Shown here piece by piece: positions 20,488 to 31,498 of a stretch of 64,000 nucleotides of DNA. The stretch is from Sphingopyxis panaciterrae (GTDB taxonomy: Bacteria; Pseudomonadota; Alphaproteobacteria; Sphingomonadales; Sphingomonadaceae): the NCBI RefSeq assembly GCF_011762125.1, contig NZ_JAASQN010000007.1, positions 129,239 to 193,238 on the forward strand. The letters run 5' to 3'. A program made the translations under genes and the position numbers. The stretch's first letter is position 1. Every line of letters starts with the position of its first letter. The notes below the pieces were generated by a model. That model saw only the letters and a program-made list of their open reading frames with translations. It was not told the origin of the DNA and searched no databases.

Positions 20488-21231
20488 ATGCGATTTCATC
20501 ATCTCTGCCTGATTGCCCTCGCTTTGCTGGCCCCTTGCACGGCCGCCGCGCGCCTTCCTCCCCGCGACGGCACGCAGACTCCGACGCTCACCCCGCCGCC
20601 GGTCCGCGAAAGCTGGCGCTATAGCTGCGACGTCGAACAGCGGCTGCAGGGCGGCACCGTCAGGCTGGCCCGGCTCTATACCGACGACGGCAAACTCGAC
20701 GGCGGCGATTTCATGCGCTGGACCGCCGCCGCCTATGATCCGCAGCATCCCCAGCGCCCGCTCGACATCGAGCTTTCCTATATCTGGGAACCGGCGCGCC
20801 AGCCCGCGGTCGAGCCGCGCAAGATCGAACTCAAGCTGCGCGTCGGGATCGATACCGACCTGCCCGAGATCGCGCTGATCGAGATGAAACGCCCTTTCCC
20901 GGTCGAGCCCTATGGCATGATCGGCAGCACCGCGCTCTCGACGCAGGTCTTTCCATACGGCAGCTTCGATCTGAAGAACGGCCACGGCGAACTGCCGCTC
21001 GGCGACCTCCTCGCCTATGCCGACGGCTATGACGCGCTCGACTGGACGCTGATCCACCCGTCCGACCGGCTCGGCGGCAGCAAGGACCTGGCAAGCGGCA
21101 AGATCGACATCGCGGCGCTGCGCGAAGCGGTCGCGGCGCTGCCCGCGCTGCGCACCGCCCTCGCCGCCAAGACCGCCGAACCGAAAGCGCACTGCGAACG
21201 CATATTGTGGCCCGAGCATATCCTCTATTGA
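20488..21231 (+). CDS. Exported protein of unknown function (247 aa)
   Basis: Signal peptide at residues 1-20 (LIALALLAPCTAAA). The mature protein has YSCDVEQRLQGG near residue 50 and AHCERILW near the C-terminus, two Cys likely forming a disulfide. The centre is rich in beta-strand pattern (LDIELSYIW, IELKLRVGI). No enzyme motif is recognised. GACCGGGAAAAACC precedes the ATG. It is followed 60 bases later by a lipoprotein gene in the same direction; both are envelope proteins. Confidence 0.7.
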   Translation: MRFHHLCLIALALLAPCTAAARLPPRDGTQTPTLTPPPVRESWRYSCDVEQRLQGGTVRLARLYTDDGKLDGGDFMRWTAAAYDPQHPQRPLDIELSYIWEPARQPAVEPRKIELKLRVGIDTDLPEIALIEMKRPFPVEPYGMIGSTALSTQVFPYGSFDLKNGHGELPLGDLLAYADGYDALDWTLIHPSDRLGGSKDLASGKIDIAALREAVAALPALRTALAAKTAEPKAHCERILWPEHILY

Positions 21232-21291
21232 CCGCACCACGCCAAAACGCCGATCAGGTAAACCATCCCCTTCGGAAAAAAAGGATATTCC

Positions 21292-21858
21292 ATGAAAACC
21301 GCCATCCTCGCAGGCGTCGCCCTGCTGGCCCTTTCGGCATGCGGACAGGAGGCAAGCGCGCCCGCCGCCAAGGCCGAACCCGCCGCCACCGAGCCGGAAA
21401 CCGCGCCGAGCGCGCCGGTCAGCGTCAAGGAAGCGCAGCGCGCCGCCGTCGACCTCGCCCCCTATATCGGCAAATATCCGTTCGACGTCGTGGCCGGCCA
21501 CCGCTTCCTCGACAATCCGGCAGTCAAGGCGGCGATCGCCGCCGCGGTTCCCGACGCGAAACAGCGCGCTGCGGTCCAGTTCGACGATAATGGTCTCGGC
21601 CTGCCGATCGTCAAGGTCGATGGCGGCCGCATCCTCGCCTGGGGCGGCGCCAAGCGCGCCGAGGATCGCTACAATTGGGCGGTCGTGATCGCCCCCGACG
21701 GATCGAAACCCGAAGTCTGCATCTATGACGGCCTCGGTTATGACGAGGATTTCCAATCGTCGCAGTGGTTTGAACCCGGCAAGGCCAGCATCATGAAACA
21801 GGGCAAATGCCCGTCGGCGGACGAAGATTATCCGGCGGCGGAGATCGCGGCGGGATAA
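21292..21858 (+). CDS. Lipoprotein of unknown function (188 aa)
   Basis: Lipobox LSAC at residues 15-18 after a hydrophobic signal, so the mature protein should be lipid-anchored in the envelope. An Ala/Pro/Glu-rich linker (about 20-45) leads to a folded domain containing RYNWAVVIAPDG and VCIYDGLGYDEDFQSSQWF. The domain is not recognised. Its last 31 bases overlap the 3' end of the histidine kinase gene on the other strand, an unusual convergent overlap. AAGGATATTCC provides the ribosome site. Confidence 0.78.
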   Translation: MKTAILAGVALLALSACGQEASAPAAKAEPAATEPETAPSAPVSVKEAQRAAVDLAPYIGKYPFDVVAGHRFLDNPAVKAAIAAAVPDAKQRAAVQFDDNGLGLPIVKVDGGRILAWGGAKRAEDRYNWAVVIAPDGSKPEVCIYDGLGYDEDFQSSQWFEPGKASIMKQGKCPSADEDYPAAEIAAG

Positions 21859-23303
21859 GGCACGGCGTCGGCGGGACGGGTCGGCAATATCACGCGCACG
21901 GTGAAATCGCCCTTGCCGCCATGGAAACCGATCTCGCCGCCATGGCCCCGGATGACGTCGCGGCTGATCGCCAGGCCCAGCCCCGACCCGCCCGTCTCGC
22001 GGCTGCGCGAGCTTTCGAGCCGGGCGAAGGGAGCAAAGGCGCGTTCGCTATCCTCCGCCGCGATGCCGGGCCCCCGATCGCGGATGTCGACCGCGACCGC
22101 GCCGGGCTGGGCGACCAGCCGGATCCGCACCGCCTCGCCATATTTGCAACCATTCGCGACCAGATTGGCGAAGGCGCGCTTTATCGCCACCGGATGGCAC
22201 GCCATGTCGAAATGGTCGGGCCCCTCGTAAACGACATCTTCGCCAAGGTCGTTATAGGTGTCCGCAAGGCTGATCAGCAGCGCCGCCAGGTCGACCGTCT
22301 CGCGCGGTTCGTGCCGCGCCTCTTCGCGCATCAGCGCCAGCGCATCGGCGACCATCGTCTCCATCTCCGCGACGTTCGAGCGCAGCTGATCGCGCTGTTC
22401 GGCCTCGCCGACATATTCGGCAAGCAGCCGCAGCCGCGTCAGCGGGGTGCGCAGGTCGTGCGAAATCGCGGCGAGCATCTGCACCCGCTCGTCGACATAA
22501 TGCTTCAGGCGGATCTGCATCGTGTTGAACGTGTCGGCGATCGCGACATATTCGGGCAGCCGCATACCGGTGATCAGCGTCGGCTCGCGCTCGCGTCCCA
22601 GCCGCTCGGCCGCGCCCGCGAGGCGTGACAGCGGCGCGATGATCGACCGCGCCATCCAGAAGGAAAAAAGCAGGATGATCAGGCAATTGCCGCCGAGCCC
22701 CAGCAACGAGCGGGCATAGTGGCGCCACGGATCGGTCAGGCTCTGCGGCGACACCGACAGCCAGCGCCCGTCGCGAAGCCGCACCGCGATGTCGAGCGTG
22801 CCGAGCACATGGCTTTCGCTGCTCGCGAGCTGCTCGGCGGTCATCATCGCGGGCAAATCGGGGACGATCGCCGCTGCCGTCCGCGCCGACTGCTCCCAGA
22901 AATTCATGCTATAGGGTTCGGCGCGGACGCGCACGTCGGCCACCGGCCGGCCCAGAGCGCGCGCGATATCTGCGGCCAGCCCTGCCGACAGCCGGCTCGG
23001 CACCGCATCGGCGGCGAAGGGTGCCGCCGCGCCGGCCGAAAACGCCAGATATTTGGGCGCCGCTCCCATCCGCACCGGCGCCGCACCATTTTCGCGCCCG
23101 CGCGCACCATCCGCCACGCTCTCGACCAGCCACGCCCGCTGCAGCAGCAGGAAGGGCGGCGGCGGGATCAGCGTCCGCAAGATCTGGTCGAGCAGGAAGG
23201 TCGCGGCCAGCGCGACGACGACCGCCAGCCCCAGCCGCGGCGCGAGCCGCAGGCCGCCCGCGCGCTTCGTCCGCACCGCGCGCGCCGCCTCCTCGGGGCT
23301 CAT
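21828..23303 (-). CDS. EnvZ-like sensor histidine kinase
   Basis: Inner-membrane kinase of 491 aa. TM1 lies about residues 22-43, a periplasmic domain runs about 44-195, TM2 about 197-218 and a HAMP follows (APLSRLAGAAERLG). The phosphoacceptor box is AAISHDLRTPLTRLRLL (His near 280), the N-box ANLVANGCKYGEAV, the G-boxes DRGPGI and GGSGLGLAIS. The start at 23303 overlaps the response regulator stop by four bases, so the pair is co-translated. Together with the divergent outer-membrane MipA/OmpV gene it suggests envelope or drug-stress sensing; the signal is unknown. Confidence 0.9.
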   Translation of the reverse strand: MSPEEAARAVRTKRAGGLRLAPRLGLAVVVALAATFLLDQILRTLIPPPPFLLLQRAWLVESVADGARGRENGAAPVRMGAAPKYLAFSAGAAAPFAADAVPSRLSAGLAADIARALGRPVADVRVRAEPYSMNFWEQSARTAAAIVPDLPAMMTAEQLASSESHVLGTLDIAVRLRDGRWLSVSPQSLTDPWRHYARSLLGLGGNCLIILLFSFWMARSIIAPLSRLAGAAERLGREREPTLITGMRLPEYVAIADTFNTMQIRLKHYVDERVQMLAAISHDLRTPLTRLRLLAEYVGEAEQRDQLRSNVAEMETMVADALALMREEARHEPRETVDLAALLISLADTYNDLGEDVVYEGPDHFDMACHPVAIKRAFANLVANGCKYGEAVRIRLVAQPGAVAVDIRDRGPGIAAEDSERAFAPFARLESSRSRETGGSGLGLAISRDVIRGHGGEIGFHGGKGDFTVRVILPTRPADAVPYPAAISAAG

Positions 23304-24028
23304 GCCGCCGCGTCCGTGACTTCGGCAGAGAAGAAATAGCCGCCGTTGCGCACCGTCTTGACCAGCGCCGGCGCCTGCGGGTCGGCCTCGATCTTGCGCC
23401 GCAGCCGGCTGATCTGCACGTCGATGCTGCGGTCGATGTTGAAGCTCGACCGGCCGTGGACATGGTCGAGCAACTGGTCGCGGCTCAGCACCTGCTGCGG
23501 ATGCCGCGCCAGCGCGACGAGCAGGTCGAACTCGCCCGTCGTCAGGTCGACGAGCGATCCCGCGGGCGAGACCAGTGTCCGGCGGCTGGCGTCGAGCGTC
23601 CATCCGGCAAAGCGGAACCGGCTCGCGGCCGCCTCCTGCGGCGCCGCATTCATCCCCGCGCGGCGCAGTGCCGAACGGATGCGCGCCAGCAGTTCGCGCG
23701 GGTTGAACGGCTTCGCGACATAATCGTCGGCGCCCAGTTCCAGCCCGACCACCCGGTCGGTCTCGTCGCTGCGCGCGGTGAGCAGGATGATCGGCACATG
23801 GCTTTCGGCGCGCAACCGCCGGCACAGGGTAAAGCCGTCGTCGCCCGGCATCATCACGTCGAGCACGACGACGTCGAAACGGAACCGCGCCATCAGCTCG
23901 GCCATCCGCCGCCCGTCCTCGGCGCTGGTGACGCGCAGCCCGTTGTCGCCCAGGTAGCGCGCCAGCATCGTGCGGATCTGCCGGTCGTCGTCGACGATCA
24001 GGATGTGCGATTGTTCCGGCCTTGCCAT
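23300..24028 (-). CDS. OmpR family response regulator
   Basis: Two-domain regulator of 242 aa. The receiver shows HILIVDDDRQIR, the phospho-acceptor in VVVLDVMMPGDDGF, LTARSD and DDYVAKPFNP with the conserved Lys. The C-terminal winged helix reads GEFDLLVALARHPQQVLSRDQLLDHVHG and NIDRSIDVQISRLRRKIE. ATG 24028 was preferred to an earlier in-frame codon at 24103 because the family begins a few residues before the DD pair. It is first in the two-gene operon with the EnvZ-like kinase and divergent from the MipA/OmpV gene, a probable target. Confidence 0.92.
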   Translation of the reverse strand: MARPEQSHILIVDDDRQIRTMLARYLGDNGLRVTSAEDGRRMAELMARFRFDVVVLDVMMPGDDGFTLCRRLRAESHVPIILLTARSDETDRVVGLELGADDYVAKPFNPRELLARIRSALRRAGMNAAPQEAAASRFRFAGWTLDASRRTLVSPAGSLVDLTTGEFDLLVALARHPQQVLSRDQLLDHVHGRSSFNIDRSIDVQISRLRRKIEADPQAPALVKTVRNGGYFFSAEVTDAAA

Positions 24029-24161
24029 CGCCCCGCCATAGCCGCGCCGCGGGGGCGAGTCAGCAGCCGCAACATTCTGAAACAAACCGACACCGCCGCG
24101 CAATCGGGACGGGGAGCGCGGCGGCTATAGGCGCCGGGTCCCCGTCACGCAGGAGCCTTTC

Positions 24162-25007
24162 ATGTCTCTCCCCCCGATCTCCCTCCACGCTCCCGGCCGT
24201 CCCGCCGCCCAGGCCGATCCGCGCCGCCGCTGGCTCGCGCCATGTCTCGTCCTCGCCTGCCTGTCGGCGTCGCCCGCGACGGCGGAGACCAGCGACGACG
24301 GCGACTGGCAGGTCTCGCTCGGCGCCGGCGCCATCTATGCGCCCGATTATGAAGGCTCGGACGACTATGAAATCATGCCCTTCCCCGCGATCTCGGTCGA
24401 ATATCGCGGCATCGTCTATATTCGCGGGGCCGAGATCGGCGCCAACCTGTTGCGGATCGAGCCCGCCGACGAGCTGCGGGTCAAGTTCGGCCCCGTCGCG
24501 CGCTACCGCCGCGATCGCAAGGAAAAGCGCAACCGCGACCTGCGCGGCCTCGGCAATGTCGACACCGCGGTCGAACTCGGCGGTGCGCTGTCGATCGAAT
24601 ATCAGAACAGCTGGGCGCGCGTGACCTTGGCAAAGGACGTCGCGGGCGGCCACGAAGGGCTGGTGGGGACCGGCGAGGCCGGCCTGCGCTTCGACCTCAG
24701 CGACAGCCTCGGCGCCTCCGCCAGCGCCCAGGTCGGCTGGGCCGACAAGGATTATATGGCGAGCTATTTCGGCGTCACCGCGGCGCAGGCGGCGGCGAGC
24801 GGCCTGCCCGCCTACCGCGCCGGTGCGGGCTTCAAGGATGCCGGCGCCGGGCTCAGCCTCGATTACCGCATCGGCGATCATTGGACGATCACCGCCGCGG
24901 GCGGCTACACGCGGCTGTTCGGTGACGCCGCCGACGCCCCGCTCGTCGCCCGCCGCGGCTCGCGCGACCAGTGGAACGGCGGATTGTTCCTCTCCTACCG
25001 CTTCTAG
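24162..25007 (+). CDS. MipA/OmpV family outer-membrane protein
   Basis: Beta-barrel outer-membrane protein of 281 aa, with a signal sequence extending to about residue 41 (LVLACLSASPATA). The mature start DWQVSLGAGAIYAPDYEGSDDY is the MipA/OmpV signature, and alternating hydrophobic strands run to the terminal aromatic LFLSYRF. Some members scaffold murein synthesis and others affect antibiotic uptake; which applies here is unknown. The ATG 24162 gives an unusually long n-region, so a later start is possible. It is transcribed away from the OmpR/EnvZ-like pair, with about 130 bases between starts. Confidence 0.88.
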   Translation: MSLPPISLHAPGRPAAQADPRRRWLAPCLVLACLSASPATAETSDDGDWQVSLGAGAIYAPDYEGSDDYEIMPFPAISVEYRGIVYIRGAEIGANLLRIEPADELRVKFGPVARYRRDRKEKRNRDLRGLGNVDTAVELGGALSIEYQNSWARVTLAKDVAGGHEGLVGTGEAGLRFDLSDSLGASASAQVGWADKDYMASYFGVTAAQAAASGLPAYRAGAGFKDAGAGLSLDYRIGDHWTITAAGGYTRLFGDAADAPLVARRGSRDQWNGGLFLSYRF

Positions 25008-25214
25008 GCAGCGCACTCGAACAGCCCCGACGCGAACGCGACCACCCCCCACGCCCACCCGCGTCAGGCTGCGGCGGCGGCAGGCGTCCCGGTGCCTGCG
25101 CCGCCCGGTCCACCGCACCCTTGCCGCGCTTCACTTATCCTGGCTCAGCCCGCGCGAATCAGCCCGATCTTCGGCCGTTTCATATCGGCGGTCATACGCC
25201 GGCGGGGATCGTCA

Positions 25215-25601
25215 TCACCAACCGACAACCTCGACTCCTATCCCGGCTGCGTCGTTCGCCGCCACCCGCCGGTCAAAAGTCAGAAATGCCTCGACTCCCT
25301 TGGCCGCAACCAGATGAATATGATCGGCAAAATCGCCACCTTTTGCATAGGCCGCGACGGCATTCCGCACGGCGCCGTCATCATCCAGCACAATTCCCGG
25401 AACATCGAAAAGATCGAGCAGCGATGCGGCAAGATGGGTTCGCTCGAACCCGTAACGAGATTGCAGCAGCCATCCGAGTTCGAGCAGCACCGTCAACGGC
25501 ACAAACACCCCCGCTTTCACCAGATCGCGAGCGATCGGGGACTGCAACGGGTCGTCGCCAAGCATGAAACGCGCGAGAATATTGGTGTCGACCGCCTTCA
25601 A
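25215..25601 (-). CDS. vapC: PIN-domain toxin, VapC type
   Basis: Predicted Mg-dependent ribonuclease of 128 aa. Acidic active-site residues are seen in AVDTNILARFML (Asp5), LLELGWLL (Glu near 42), GGDFADHIHLVAA and TFDRRVAA. The order and spacing are those of VapC toxins. The start overlaps the antitoxin stop by four bases (ATGA), typical of co-translated toxin-antitoxin pairs. The RNA target is unknown. Confidence 0.9.
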   Translation of the reverse strand: MKAVDTNILARFMLGDDPLQSPIARDLVKAGVFVPLTVLLELGWLLQSRYGFERTHLAASLLDLFDVPGIVLDDDGAVRNAVAAYAKGGDFADHIHLVAAKGVEAFLTFDRRVAANDAAGIGVEVVGW

Positions 25602-25885
25602 ACCGGCGGGTCCCAGTTTTTGTCTTCACGAAACATCCGGTCGATCGCGGCATTTCCATCGTCGTCGCTTATCCGCGGTCCTTTATAGTTTACGGTCCGG
25701 CGCATTTTCGCCATCGCCTCTTCAAAGCTCAGCGCTTTTTTCGCCTGAGGCTTGGCGCGCAGCATAACGCCGGCGGGGCCGTCAACGACCTCCAGCACGG
25801 TGCCGACGTCCCAGTGCAGCCGGTCGCGAACATCCTTGGGAATGACGACCTGCCCTTTGGCGGATACTTTGGTTTCCTTGGTCAT
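25598..25885 (-). CDS. vapB: AbrB/VapB-type antitoxin
   Basis: DNA-binding antitoxin of 95 aa. A swapped-hairpin AbrB domain fills the N-terminal half (VSAKGQVVIPKDVRDRLHW), and a flexible acidic/basic tail (FEEAMAKMRRTVNYKGPR, EDKNWDPPV) probably wraps the PIN toxin. Autorepression through sites near its own promoter is usual for the family; GATATC-containing sequence lies about 10-20 bases upstream of its start. It precedes vapC in the operon. Confidence 0.88.
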   Translation of the reverse strand: MTKETKVSAKGQVVIPKDVRDRLHWDVGTVLEVVDGPAGVMLRAKPQAKKALSFEEAMAKMRRTVNYKGPRISDDDGNAAIDRMFREDKNWDPPV

Positions 25886-26252
25886 ACCGGTAAGATATCA
25901 TCGCAACATTTCGCAGACAAGCCACTGTCGTTTCCTCATGCTCCTGCGGGTCCCTGCCTCTAACGCCTTGATCCGACATCGCGCCGGACAACATCGAAGG
26001 CGGGAACTGAATCCTGCCCCTTCTGAGCCCGTCAAAGGATTCAGAGCGAGGAAGCGCGGATAGGCCGCCCGATTTCCTTTGCGTCTCGCCCCTTCGCGCA
26101 AACCCAACCTCCCCCACCCCCTTGCATTTCCTTGACCTGGGCGTAAGGCGGCGCGGACATAAACCTGCGCGTGCGACTCCCGCTGGCCCCGCTCTCCCGC
26201 TCTGCCACCGGATGGTCATTCCCCGCCGCGCCAATATGGGGACTGCAATCCT
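25886..26252. other. Intergenic region between vapB and acnA
   Basis: This 367-base gap carries the vapB promoter at its left end and the acnA leader at its right end. A perfect hairpin lies inside: CTGAATCCT (26007-26015) pairs with AGGATTCAG (26036-26044) around a 20-base loop. TTGACC at 26132 is a possible -35 element for acnA, but no good -10 box stands at the right distance. No small gene was found. Confidence 0.5.
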
Positions 26253-28925
<2,673 letters not shown>

Positions 28926-28941
28926 TGTACGGCCGAGGGCG

Positions 28942-29256
28942 ATGAGCGGACTTCTTCTCTTCGCCCTCGGCTTCCTCTGCGGCGCGGGTCTCGTGCTCGC
29001 GCTGCGCAAGGACAGCGGCGCGCGCGACCTCACGGGTCCGCCGCCGCGCGCGCCCTCCCCGCCCCGGCCCGCGCCGATCGACACGGGGCCGGTGACCGTC
29101 CAGGTCCACACCGAAGTCCATAGCGACGACCAAATCCTCGACCTGATCCGCCGCGGCCGCAAGATCGAGGCGATCAAGCGGATGCGCGACCTGACCGGAA
29201 TGCGGCTCGCCGAAGCCAAGGATGCGGTCGAGGCGATCGAGCGTACGCTGCGCTAG
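28942..29256 (+). CDS. Membrane-anchored protein with ribosomal L7/L12 C-terminal-like domain
   Basis: 104 aa. An N-terminal transmembrane helix (LLLFALGFLCGAGLVLAL, residues 4-21) is followed by a Pro-rich linker and a C-terminal domain (IEAIKRMRDLTGMRLAEAKDAVEAIE) that closely resembles the L7/L12 C-terminal domain, where the GL-KEAKD motif contacts translation factors. It is not the ribosomal stalk protein: it lacks the N-terminal dimerisation domain and is membrane-tethered. Function is unknown. It follows aconitase by 16 bases. Confidence 0.78.
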   Translation: MSGLLLFALGFLCGAGLVLALRKDSGARDLTGPPPRAPSPPRPAPIDTGPVTVQVHTEVHSDDQILDLIRRGRKIEAIKRMRDLTGMRLAEAKDAVEAIERTLR

Positions 29257-29291
29257 GCGCGTTCCCAGCCGAGCTCCCAAAAGGAAAAGCG

Positions 29292-29567
29292 ATGGATGCC
29301 TCCGAAATCCTGATCGAGGTGACCGGCTGGGCGGCCGCCGTCCTCATCCTCGGCGCCTATGTCCTGCTCTCGCTTGGCAAGCTCGCGGCGCGTGGCCAAC
29401 TCTATCAATGGCTGAACGTAATCGGGGCGAGCGGCTTCATCGTCAATTCGGGCTACAATGGCGCCTTGCCGTCGGCGGTGCTGAACGTGGTCTGGGCTGC
29501 GATCGGGCTGTTCACCCTGTGGAGCATCCGGCGCGCCGGACAGGCCGCACGCGCCACCGCGCCTTAG
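29292..29567 (+). CDS. Small membrane protein, CBU_0592-like family (91 aa)
   Basis: Three hydrophobic segments (about residues 8-28, 38-58 and 62-82) with YQWLNVIGASGFIVNSGYNGALPSA split between them. The pattern is that of small conserved inner-membrane proteins of CBU_0592 type, whose role is unknown. AAAAGGAAAAGCG gives a strong ribosome site. The stop overlaps the end of the convergent amidohydrolase gene by four bases. Confidence 0.78.
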   Translation: MDASEILIEVTGWAAAVLILGAYVLLSLGKLAARGQLYQWLNVIGASGFIVNSGYNGALPSAVLNVVWAAIGLFTLWSIRRAGQAARATAP

Positions 29568-31021
29568 CGGGAAGCGGCCTCGGCATTCCATGCCGCAACC
29601 TTCGCACGCGTATCGGCGAGCATCTCGTCGAGCGCCCCGCGATCCTGCACTTCGCCGCGCACGATCACCGTATCGATCGCGCGCGTCGCCGCAATATCGT
29701 CCAGCGGATTGCGATCGAGCAGGACGAGGTCGGCCGCCATGCCGGGCTTGATGGCCCCATAACGGTCGAGCCAGCCGAACCACGCCGGCCCCGCGCGCGT
29801 CGCCGAAGCGAGCGCCTGCGCGGCGGTCAGCCCCTTTTGCACATAAAGTTCGATCTCGTCGTGCAGGCCGAAACCGGGATAGTTGAAGCTGTTCAGAAAG
29901 CCGGCATCGGTCCCCGCGATGATCGGCACCCCCGCCTCGACCAGCATCGGCAGGATGGCGCCGACCGCGTCGCTTTGCGCATGCCGCGCCGCGATCGCCG
30001 CGGCGTCGGCCTTCGCCGCCCGTTCGATTCGCCAATCATAGGTCTTGCGCAGCTTCGGTCCGATATAGGCGAGCCCCGCATCCTTGCTGTGGTCGTCCCG
30101 ATCGAGATAGTCGAGGATGCGGCTGCCGTTGAGCGTCGGGGTCACGGACACCCCCTTCGCGGCGAAGCGGCGATAGGCCGCCATCGCCGTATCGCGGTCG
30201 AACCCCGCCCCCAGCCGCCGGTTCGCCTCGGCGCGGTCTATCCGCCCGGCGGCGAAATCGGCGGCGATCGCGGCCTCGTCTTTCGCCCCCGCATTATAAG
30301 CATAATCGAGATGTTCGATCGAACTGATCCCCGCATCGACTGCCTGATCGACCGTCAGCGCCATCGGGATATGCCCCGATGTCCTGATCCCCAACGCCTT
30401 CGCCCGCCGCAGGGCATAGAGAAACAGCTCGGGCTTCAGCGTATTGTCGGTGATCTTGACGAAATCGACCTTGTCGCGCGTCGTGAGGCGAGCGAGCGCA
30501 GCATCGACATCGGCGTCGCCGCCGACCTCGATCGTGCCCTTCCACACCGGCGCAATCCCCTCGATCTTCGCGCCCGACGTCAGCAGGCGCGGGCCGAACA
30601 GGTCGCCGTTCGCGATCGCACCGCGCCACGCGAGCACCTGATCGGCAAGGTCGCCCGAACAGTCGCGGATCGTCGTGATACCGTTGGCGATGTATAGCGG
30701 CAACAGCGCCTTATTCTCCTCGATCAGGTCGACGCCGCCACCGAAATGGACATGCATGTCCCACAGGCCGGGAATGAGGTAGCGCCCCTTGCCGTCGACC
30801 ATCCGCTTCGCGCGCCATTGCTTCGCAATGCCGGCGTCGTCACCGACCGCGACGATGTCGCCGCCGCGCAGCACCACTGCCTGCCCGGCAAGCGTCTTCG
30901 CGCCCTCGACATCGATGACGGTGACATGACGGATGATTACATCGCCCGCTTTCGGCGCGGCAAGCGCGGGCGAGATGGCCGTCAGCACGACGGCGGCGAA
31001 CAGTGCGAACAAGCGTTTCAT
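29564..31021 (-). CDS. Exported amidohydrolase family metal-dependent hydrolase
   Basis: Periplasmic enzyme of 485 aa with a Sec signal (residues 1-22, ALAAPKAGD). The amidohydrolase barrel shows LIPGLWDMHVHFGGG (DxHxH near residue 89), DFVKITDNTL with the probable carboxylated Lys, SGHIP and SIEHLDYA His ligands, and IAGTDAGF with the catalytic Asp. The C-terminal AIKPGMAADLVLLDRNPLDDI closes the small beta domain as in imidazolonepropionase/prolidase-like enzymes. Peptides or amide-containing natural products are plausible substrates. It is divergent from the sulfate-ester operon across a 477-base gap. Confidence 0.88.
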   Translation of the reverse strand: MKRLFALFAAVVLTAISPALAAPKAGDVIIRHVTVIDVEGAKTLAGQAVVLRGGDIVAVGDDAGIAKQWRAKRMVDGKGRYLIPGLWDMHVHFGGGVDLIEENKALLPLYIANGITTIRDCSGDLADQVLAWRGAIANGDLFGPRLLTSGAKIEGIAPVWKGTIEVGGDADVDAALARLTTRDKVDFVKITDNTLKPELFLYALRRAKALGIRTSGHIPMALTVDQAVDAGISSIEHLDYAYNAGAKDEAAIAADFAAGRIDRAEANRRLGAGFDRDTAMAAYRRFAAKGVSVTPTLNGSRILDYLDRDDHSKDAGLAYIGPKLRKTYDWRIERAAKADAAAIAARHAQSDAVGAILPMLVEAGVPIIAGTDAGFLNSFNYPGFGLHDEIELYVQKGLTAAQALASATRAGPAWFGWLDRYGAIKPGMAADLVLLDRNPLDDIAATRAIDTVIVRGEVQDRGALDEMLADTRAKVAAWNAEAASR

Positions 31022-31498
31022 GGCGGTACTTCCAATCTACCAATGTCTTAACCCCGCTCCGGCGGCGAGGCGAGCGAACATTGCGACGCTTTGCCGCTGC
31101 AAAGCGAAACTATGCTTGACGCGAATATCTCAACTGATCAAATTGACATTGCGGTGGACATGATCCGGAACCCGCCATCGATTCCTCCGGATCCGCGGCT
31201 TTTGATCGGGAAGCAGCTTGCTCCGCGTTACCAACAGCTAAAGCGCGCGATGCTCAGGCGACAGCGCCAGGTATCGTGTTCCCCTCAGTCCATGAGGTGA
31301 TACGATGCACTTGTTCCAGCGATCTCCAGCGGTGCCCGGCAGCACTGTCAGGCTACAGCCAGCCTAGGCGATCGCTTCCTTTCCTGACGCGGCGCGCTGC
31401 CACGCGCGCCTTCATGCACCGCGATGCACGCGGGGCTGCAGACCCTGTTCTGCAGCCGAAGAACGCGCGCCGTTTCGCCATATCGAAAGCCTTTTTCC
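31022..31498. other. Divergent intergenic region before the sulfate-ester operon
   Basis: This 477-base gap separates the amidohydrolase from the dioxygenase gene. It is locally AT-richer around 31110-31155 (CTTGACGCGAATATC). A hairpin can form at 31271-31303, with outer arms GTATC/GATAC and inner arms CCTCA/TGAGG around GTCCA. A weak reading frame at 31112-31300 lacks a good ribosome site and was not called. The region presumably holds both divergent promoters. Confidence 0.5.

Noticed and set aside
31112..31300. Possible 62-residue gene before the sulfate-ester operon
   Set aside because: The peptide looks less random than most shadows, but there is no convincing ribosome site and no recognisable family; left as intergenic.
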